Translations under genes and position numbers: made by a program
Assembly (NCBI GenBank): GCA_013813215.1
Contig: JACCSC010000409.1
Span: 1-8,953 of the forward strand
Origin: Geodermatophilaceae bacterium
GTDB lineage: Bacteria > Actinomycetota > Actinomycetes > Mycobacteriales > Geodermatophilaceae
Length of the DNA stretch: 8,953 nucleotides
Reading direction: 5' to 3'
Shown: positions 5,128-8,953 of the stretch, in pieces
Layout of the letters: each line of letters opens with the position of its first letter
Numbering within the stretch: the stretch's first letter is position 1
Notes under the pieces: model-generated
The model's database searches: none
Told to the model about the DNA's origin: nothing
What the model saw: only the letters and a program-made list of their open reading frames with translations

Positions 5128-6245
5128 GCCCAGCCCGGCACAGGGAGCTGCACCCGCTGGCCTGGTGGTTGTGGGCGGTCGGCCTGGCCGTCGCGGCCAG
5201 CCGGACGACGAACCCTCTGCTCCTGGTGCTCGTGATCGCCGTGGCGGCGTACGTGGTGGCTGCCCGCCGACCGGTGGGGGCTTGGGCGGGCGGCTTCCGG
5301 GCGTATCTCATCCTCGGTCTGGTGGTGATCGGGATCCGCACGGTGTTCCACGTCGTGTTCGGAGGCGGGCTGGGCGAGACGGTGCTGTTCCGGCTGCCGC
5401 AGATCGGCCTGCCGGAGTGGGCGGCCGGGGTCCGGTTCGGCGGTGCGGTGAGCGCCGAGGGACTGCTCAGCGCGCTGTACGACGGCCTGCGGCTGGCCAC
5501 CCTGCTGATCTGCGTAGGGGCCGCGGTCACCCTGGCCGACCCGCGCCGCCTGCTGCGCACCCTGCCGGGCGCGCTGTACGAACTCGGCCTGATCGTCGTG
5601 GTGGCAGTCAGCCTGGCCCCGCAGCTGGTCGAGGCGGCCCTGCGGGTCCGCCGGGCCCGCGCCCTGCGCGGGACCGCACAGCGCGGCCTGCGCGCCGTGC
5701 GGTCGATCGCGATGCCGGTGCTGGCGATGGCCCTGGACCGGGCGGTCGCGCTCGCCGCGGCGATGGACGCCCGGGGGTACGGTCGCACCGGCGACGTGCC
5801 CGCCGCCGCGCGACGACTGACCAGCGGTCTGCTGCTGGTCGGCCTGCTGGGCATCAGCCTCGGCGCGTACGGCCTGCTCGACACGTCGGTGCCCGGCGTG
5901 GTCGGGCTACCCAGCCTGCTCGTCGGCGTGCTGGGCGCGGTTGCCGGACTGGCGCTGGGCTCGCGTCGGGCGATCCGCACCCGGTACCGGGCCGAGCACA
6001 TGGACCCGCGCTCGGCCGCGGTCGCGGCCAGCGGCCTCGCCGCCGCGGTCTGCCTCGTCGTCACCTCGCTCACCGACCTGGCAGTGGCGTTTCCCTCGAC
6101 GTACCCCGTCGCCGTCCCCCAGCTCGCCCTGCTCCCGGTCATGGGCCTGGTGTCCGCGCTGATCCCGGCGATCGCCGCCCCGGCGCCGATCCCTACCGCG
6201 GCTGTGGCGACCCGCCGCGAACCGGTCGGCGCGGCCAGCCGATGA
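5124..6245 (+). CDS. ecfT: ECF transporter transmembrane subunit EcfT, long form, B12 operon gene 4
   Basis: This is a 373-residue integral membrane protein; its ATG overlaps the previous stop (ATGA). The T subunit couples ATP hydrolysis to toppling of the substrate-loaded S component. Hydrophobic segments lie near 11-28, 30-46, 58-78, 121-137 and 152-168. The cytoplasmic coupling region follows, with both expected Arg-containing motifs: RRARALRG (176-183) and AMDARGYG (213-220), which normally contact the two ATPase domains. The usual EcfT is about 260 residues and ends soon after this region. Here about 100 extra residues add further hydrophobic segments near 234-252, 258-278, 297-316 and 332-352. 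The extension could help hold this system's S component or surface proteins, or be a lineage trait. Its position between surface binders and ATPases in a riboswitch-led operon supports a dedicated (group I) corrinoid ECF transporter. Confidence 0.92.
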   Translation: MSPARHRELHPLAWWLWAVGLAVAASRTTNPLLLVLVIAVAAYVVAARRPVGAWAGGFRAYLILGLVVIGIRTVFHVVFGGGLGETVLFRLPQIGLPEWAAGVRFGGAVSAEGLLSALYDGLRLATLLICVGAAVTLADPRRLLRTLPGALYELGLIVVVAVSLAPQLVEAALRVRRARALRGTAQRGLRAVRSIAMPVLAMALDRAVALAAAMDARGYGRTGDVPAAARRLTSGLLLVGLLGISLGAYGLLDTSVPGVVGLPSLLVGVLGAVAGLALGSRRAIRTRYRAEHMDPRSAAVAASGLAAAVCLVVTSLTDLAVAFPSTYPVAVPQLALLPVMGLVSALIPAIAAPAPIPTAAVATRREPVGAASR

Positions 6246-7891
6246 TCTCCTTCGAGCAGGTGAGCGTGCGGTACGCCGACGCCCCCACGGACGCCCTTCG
6301 CGACGTCGACCTGACCATCCCGGCGGGCGAGCTGTGTCTCGTCGTCGGACGGACCGGTGCGGGCAAGTCCACGCTGCTCGGCGCGGCCAGCGGGCACGTG
6401 CCGCATTTCACCGGCGGGCGGTTGTCCGGGCGGGTGACCGTCGGGGGCAGGGACACCCGCGAGCACCTGCCGCGGGACCTGGCCGACGTCGTGGGTGTCG
6501 TCGGGCAGAGCCCGCTCGCCGGGTTCGTCACCGACAACGTCGAGGACGAGCTGGCCTTCGCCATGGAGTCCCTGGGCCTGTCCCGCCCGGTCATGCGCCG
6601 CCGGGTCGAGGAGACCCTGGACCTGCTCGGCCTGGCCGACCTGCGCGGCCGGGCTCTGGCCCAGCTGTCCGCCGGCCAGCAGCAGCGGGTCGCGATCGGC
6701 GCCGCCCTCACCTCACACCCGCAGGTGCTCGTCCTCGACGAGCCGACGAGCGCGCTGGATCCGGGCGCCGCCGAGGACGTCCTGGCCGCGCTGCACCGGC
6801 TCGTGCACGACCTGGGAATCACCGTGCTGCTCAGCGAGCACCGGCTGGAGCGGGTAGTCCAGTACGCCGACACGGTGCTCGCCCTGCCCGGCGGCGGGGC
6901 GGCACCACGGTACGGCGTACCCGGTGTGGTCCTCGCGGACTCCCCGATCGCCCCGCCGGTCGTCCATCTCGGCCGGCTCGCCGGGTGGTCGCCGCTGCCG
7001 GTCTCGGTGCGAGACGCCCGGCGGCAGGCCGGAGCCCTGCGATCCACGCTGTCATCTCGGCGCCTCCGCCGAGGGGAGGGCGTCGGCGCTCCCACGTCGC
7101 CACCACGGCCGCCGGTCCCGGCGACGGCGCCGGTGCTGCGGGCGGAGCGGGTGACCGCCGGCTACCGCGGCGCGGCGCCGGTGCTGACCGATCTGGGCCT
7201 GACACTCGCGCCGGGGCAGGTCGTCGCCCTGATGGGGCGCAACGGAGCCGGCAAGACGACCCTGCTGTGGACCCTGCAAGGCAGCCGCAAGCCGGTGCGA
7301 GGAACCGTCCGGGTGTCGGGCCAGCAGCCGGGACAACTCGATCCGGCGCAGCGGCGGTCGCAGGTCGCGCTGGTCCCGCAGGAACCGTCGGACCTGCTGT
7401 ACCTGGACACCGTGGCCGAGGAGTGCGCCCAGGCCGACCGGGAGGCGTCCCGTCCGGCGGGGACCATTGCCGCCCTGCTGGCCGAGCTGAGCCCCGGCAT
7501 CCTGGGTGACACCGACCCGCGGGACCTGTCCGAGGGCCAGCGGCTGTGCCTGGTGCTGGCCATCCAGCTCGCGGCCGAGCCCGCCGTGCTCCTGCTCGAC
7601 GAGCCGACCCGCGGGCTGGACTACCTGGCCAAGGAGCGGCTGTCGGCGGCGCTGCGTCGATTGGCCGGGCGTGGTGTGGCCGTGCTGTTCGCGACACACG
7701 ACGTGGAGTTCGTCGCCGGGGCGGCCGAGCGGGTGCTCGTGCTGGCCGGCGGCGAGTTCATCACCGACGGCCCGACCGCGCAGGTCGTGCTGTCCTCACC
7801 GACGTACGCGCCGCAGGTGGCGAAGATCCTCGCGCCCGACGCCTGGCTGACCGTCGAGGACGTGGCCCGGGCGCTGAGGGTGTCCGCGTGA
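6242..7891 (+). CDS. Fused double ATPase of the ECF transporter (EcfA-EcfA'), B12 operon gene 5
   Basis: This is a 549-residue protein; ATG overlaps the ecfT stop (ATGA). It carries two complete ABC ATPase domains in one chain. Domain 1 has Walker A GRTGAGKST (36-44), Q-loop Gln89, signature LSAGQQQR (142-149), Walker B VLVLDEP (162-168) with catalytic Glu167, and switch His200. Domain 2 has Walker A GRNGAGKTT (332-340), Gln380, signature LSEGQ (429-433), Walker B AVLLLDEPT (448-456) with Glu454, and His486. A basic, proline-rich linker (about 258-296) joins them. All catalytic residues are present in both halves, so both sites should hydrolyse ATP. The fusion replaces the separate EcfA1/EcfA2 subunits and fixes their 1:1 ratio. 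The reading frame stays open far upstream of 6242, but that stretch is an out-of-frame shadow of ecfT and gene 3, and the overlap sets the start. Confidence 0.95.
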   Translation: MISFEQVSVRYADAPTDALRDVDLTIPAGELCLVVGRTGAGKSTLLGAASGHVPHFTGGRLSGRVTVGGRDTREHLPRDLADVVGVVGQSPLAGFVTDNVEDELAFAMESLGLSRPVMRRRVEETLDLLGLADLRGRALAQLSAGQQQRVAIGAALTSHPQVLVLDEPTSALDPGAAEDVLAALHRLVHDLGITVLLSEHRLERVVQYADTVLALPGGGAAPRYGVPGVVLADSPIAPPVVHLGRLAGWSPLPVSVRDARRQAGALRSTLSSRRLRRGEGVGAPTSPPRPPVPATAPVLRAERVTAGYRGAAPVLTDLGLTLAPGQVVALMGRNGAGKTTLLWTLQGSRKPVRGTVRVSGQQPGQLDPAQRRSQVALVPQEPSDLLYLDTVAEECAQADREASRPAGTIAALLAELSPGILGDTDPRDLSEGQRLCLVLAIQLAAEPAVLLLDEPTRGLDYLAKERLSAALRRLAGRGVAVLFATHDVEFVAGAAERVLVLAGGEFITDGPTAQVVLSSPTYAPQVAKILAPDAWLTVEDVARALRVSA

Positions 7892-8736
7892 CGCGCCGGC
7901 CGGCCCGGCCGGTCCCCCTCGGTCCCCGAGGCGTGCTTGCGGTGGCCATCGCGACTGTATTCGGCGTGGCGGCGTTCGGCTGGCCGTTCCTCGTGGCGCC
8001 TCGGTCCGGCCTGGCCGACGGTCTGGACGCCTGGCTGATCTTCGGCGGGCTGCTCGCCCTGGTCACGGTGACCGTGCTGACGCTCCTGGCCGAGGGGACC
8101 CTGGATGCGAAGGCCGTCGCCATGCTCGGGGTGCTGTCGGCGGTGGCCGCCGCCGTGCGTCCGCTCGGCGCGGGCACCGCCGGGATCGAGCCGCTGTTCT
8201 TCGTGATCATCCTGGGCGGCCGGGCGTTCGGGCCGGGCTTCGGCTTCGTGCTCGGCAGTACGTCCCTGTTCGCCTCCGCGCTGCTGACCGGTGGCGTCGG
8301 GCCGTGGCTGCCGTTCCAGATGTTCGCCGCCGCCTGGGTAGCCATGGGTGCTGGCCTGCTGCCGCGGGCCACCGGGCGGGCGGAGGTGCTGCTGCTGGCG
8401 GCGTACGGCTTCGTGGCGGCGTTCTTCTTCGGGCTGGTGATGAACCTGTCGTTCTGGCCGTTCGCCCTCGGGTCGACCACGTCGATCTCGTTCGTGCCGG
8501 GCGATCCCGCGCTGGACAACCTGACCCGCTTTCTCGCCTACGACCTTGCCACCTCGCTGGGCTGGGACTTCGGCCGGGCCCTCACGACGGCGCTGCTGGT
8601 GGCGCTCACCGCCGCGCCGATGCTGCGCGCCCTGCGCCGTGCTGGACGCCGGGCGGCCTTCGACGCCGCACCGGAGTTCGTCATGAGCCAGGACCCGGCC
8701 GGGTCCCCCGGGCCAGCCCGTAGCCAAACACGCTGA
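7888..8736 (+). CDS. ECF transporter S component, putative cobalamin-specific, B12 operon gene 6
   Basis: This is a 282-residue membrane protein starting at GTG, which overlaps the ATPase stop (GTGA). The first 14 residues are basic and probably cytoplasmic. Hydrophobic segments lie near 15-36, 47-68, 74-93, 100-130, 138-158, 165-189 and 228-246. The stretch LGGRAFGPGFGFVLG (109-123), then LFASALLTGGVGPWLPFQM (127-145) and AAWVAMGAGLLP (148-159), is the pattern of actinobacterial ECF S components of the corrinoid/queuosine-like membrane type. S components bind the vitamin directly and set transporter specificity. Cobalamin is inferred from the riboswitch and the transcobalamin-like neighbours, not from a known binding residue. 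It would be the functional equivalent of CbrT, but I cannot confirm orthology by eye. The C-terminal 35 residues are hydrophilic and overlap the opposing gene. Confidence 0.88.
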   Translation: MTRRPARPVPLGPRGVLAVAIATVFGVAAFGWPFLVAPRSGLADGLDAWLIFGGLLALVTVTVLTLLAEGTLDAKAVAMLGVLSAVAAAVRPLGAGTAGIEPLFFVIILGGRAFGPGFGFVLGSTSLFASALLTGGVGPWLPFQMFAAAWVAMGAGLLPRATGRAEVLLLAAYGFVAAFFFGLVMNLSFWPFALGSTTSISFVPGDPALDNLTRFLAYDLATSLGWDFGRALTTALLVALTAAPMLRALRRAGRRAAFDAAPEFVMSQDPAGSPGPARSQTR

Positions 8737-8953
8737 AGCAGGCGGTGGTGAGCAGAGTGCCCCACACCGCCACCCCGGACAGGCCGAACCAGGCGAAGCC
8801 GGCCAGGACGGCGACCGGCGCCCACCAGCGCACCAGACCGGCCCGCCACGCGGCCACGGCGGCCAGCGGCGGCGCCAGTATGAACCCGGCCAGGCCCGGT
8901 ACGACGATGGCCGGCACCCCCCACATGCCCTCCATCACCTGGCTGACCTGCGC
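8681..8953 (-). CDS. C-terminal part of an unidentified multi-pass membrane protein (5' partial)
   Basis: Reading leftward from the window edge the frame is open for 90 codons and stops at 8681-8683. The visible part holds two or three hydrophobic segments (PAIVVPGLAGFILAPPLAAVAAW, then WAPVAVLAGFAWFGLSGVAVWG, then a further stretch ending at FGYGLARG) and a short polar tail. I do not recognise the family. In-window ATG/GTG codons near 8938 could be taken as starts, but the frame continues to the edge (AQVSQ precedes them), so the real start is probably outside. It converges with the S-component gene, overlapping its end by 56 bp, and is therefore not part of the B12 operon. Coherent membrane topology where no plus-strand gene exists (8737-8953) supports it being real. 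Confidence 0.68.
   Translation of the reverse strand, partial: AQVSQVMEGMWGVPAIVVPGLAGFILAPPLAAVAAWRAGLVRWWAPVAVLAGFAWFGLSGVAVWGTLLTTACFSVFGYGLARGTRPGPGS
8691..8706. terminator. Perfect 16-bp palindrome in the convergent gene overlap (possible terminator)
   Basis: GGACCCGGCCGGGTCC is a perfect palindrome that can fold as a 6-bp stem with a GGCC loop on either strand. It lies where the operon and the opposing gene meet, a usual place for bidirectional termination. There is no T-tract on either side and the sequence is coding on both strands, so it may be coincidence in GC-rich DNA. Confidence 0.25.

Noticed and set aside
4826..6241. Upstream extension of the ATPase frame by about 470 codons.
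   Set aside because: The sequence is Arg/Pro/Gly-rich nonsense overlapping gene 3 and ecfT in another frame. The ABC domain begins exactly at the ATG overlapping the ecfT stop.
4379..6466. Very long minus-strand open frame opposite genes 3 and 4.
   Set aside because: Its product is Arg/Ser/Pro/Thr-rich with no domain. It is antisense to well-supported coupled genes and is a typical high-GC shadow.
7621..8727. Long minus-strand frame opposite the S component.
   Set aside because: The composition is Gln/Arg/Gly-rich low complexity. The opposite strand gives a clean multi-pass membrane protein in an operon.

Overview
The window is very GC-rich, with strong G/C preference at third codon positions, ATG/GTG/TTG starts, 4-nt stop/start overlaps and an LPXTG-type surface protein. 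All of this points to a high-GC Gram-positive actinomycete. Nothing in the sequence fixes the genus.

Layout. (1) Bases 1-156 are the Pro/Thr/Asp-rich C-terminal tail of a protein that begins outside the window. (2) Bases 271-2067 encode a one-pass membrane VanW-domain cell-envelope protein. (3) Just after its stop codon lies a cobalamin riboswitch (about 2072-2227). It is followed by two mutually exclusive hairpins (antiterminator-like 2256-2288, terminator-like 2284-2309). (4) Bases 2361-8736 form a tight six-gene operon in which every junction is a 4-nt stop/start overlap. (5) At the right edge a minus-strand membrane protein (8681-8953, partial) converges on the operon and overlaps its last gene by 56 bp.

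The operon reads as a complete vitamin B12 capture-and-import system. Gene 1 is a secreted, LPNTG sortase-anchored protein with an alpha/alpha-barrel (prenyltransferase-like) fold, which is the fold of the alpha domain of animal transcobalamin and intrinsic factor. Genes 2 and 3 are tandem secreted paralogues that resemble the transcobalamin beta domain (DUF4430-like). One has no visible anchor and the other has a proline-rich stalk and a C-terminal membrane anchor. Genes 4-6 are an energy-coupling factor (ECF) transporter: a long EcfT, a single polypeptide carrying both ATPase domains, and a membrane S component. The riboswitch makes cobalamin or a close relative the most likely substrate. 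The inferred picture is that the alpha and beta parts of a transcobalamin-like binder, split into separate wall- and membrane-held proteins, trap corrinoid outside the membrane and pass it to the ECF transporter.

A second unusual structure is a 72-bp near-perfect inverted repeat (4200-4271) between genes 2 and 3. It encodes the end of gene 2 and holds the ribosome-binding site and TTG start of gene 3. It looks like a REP/MITE-type palindrome that has become coding and possibly regulatory.
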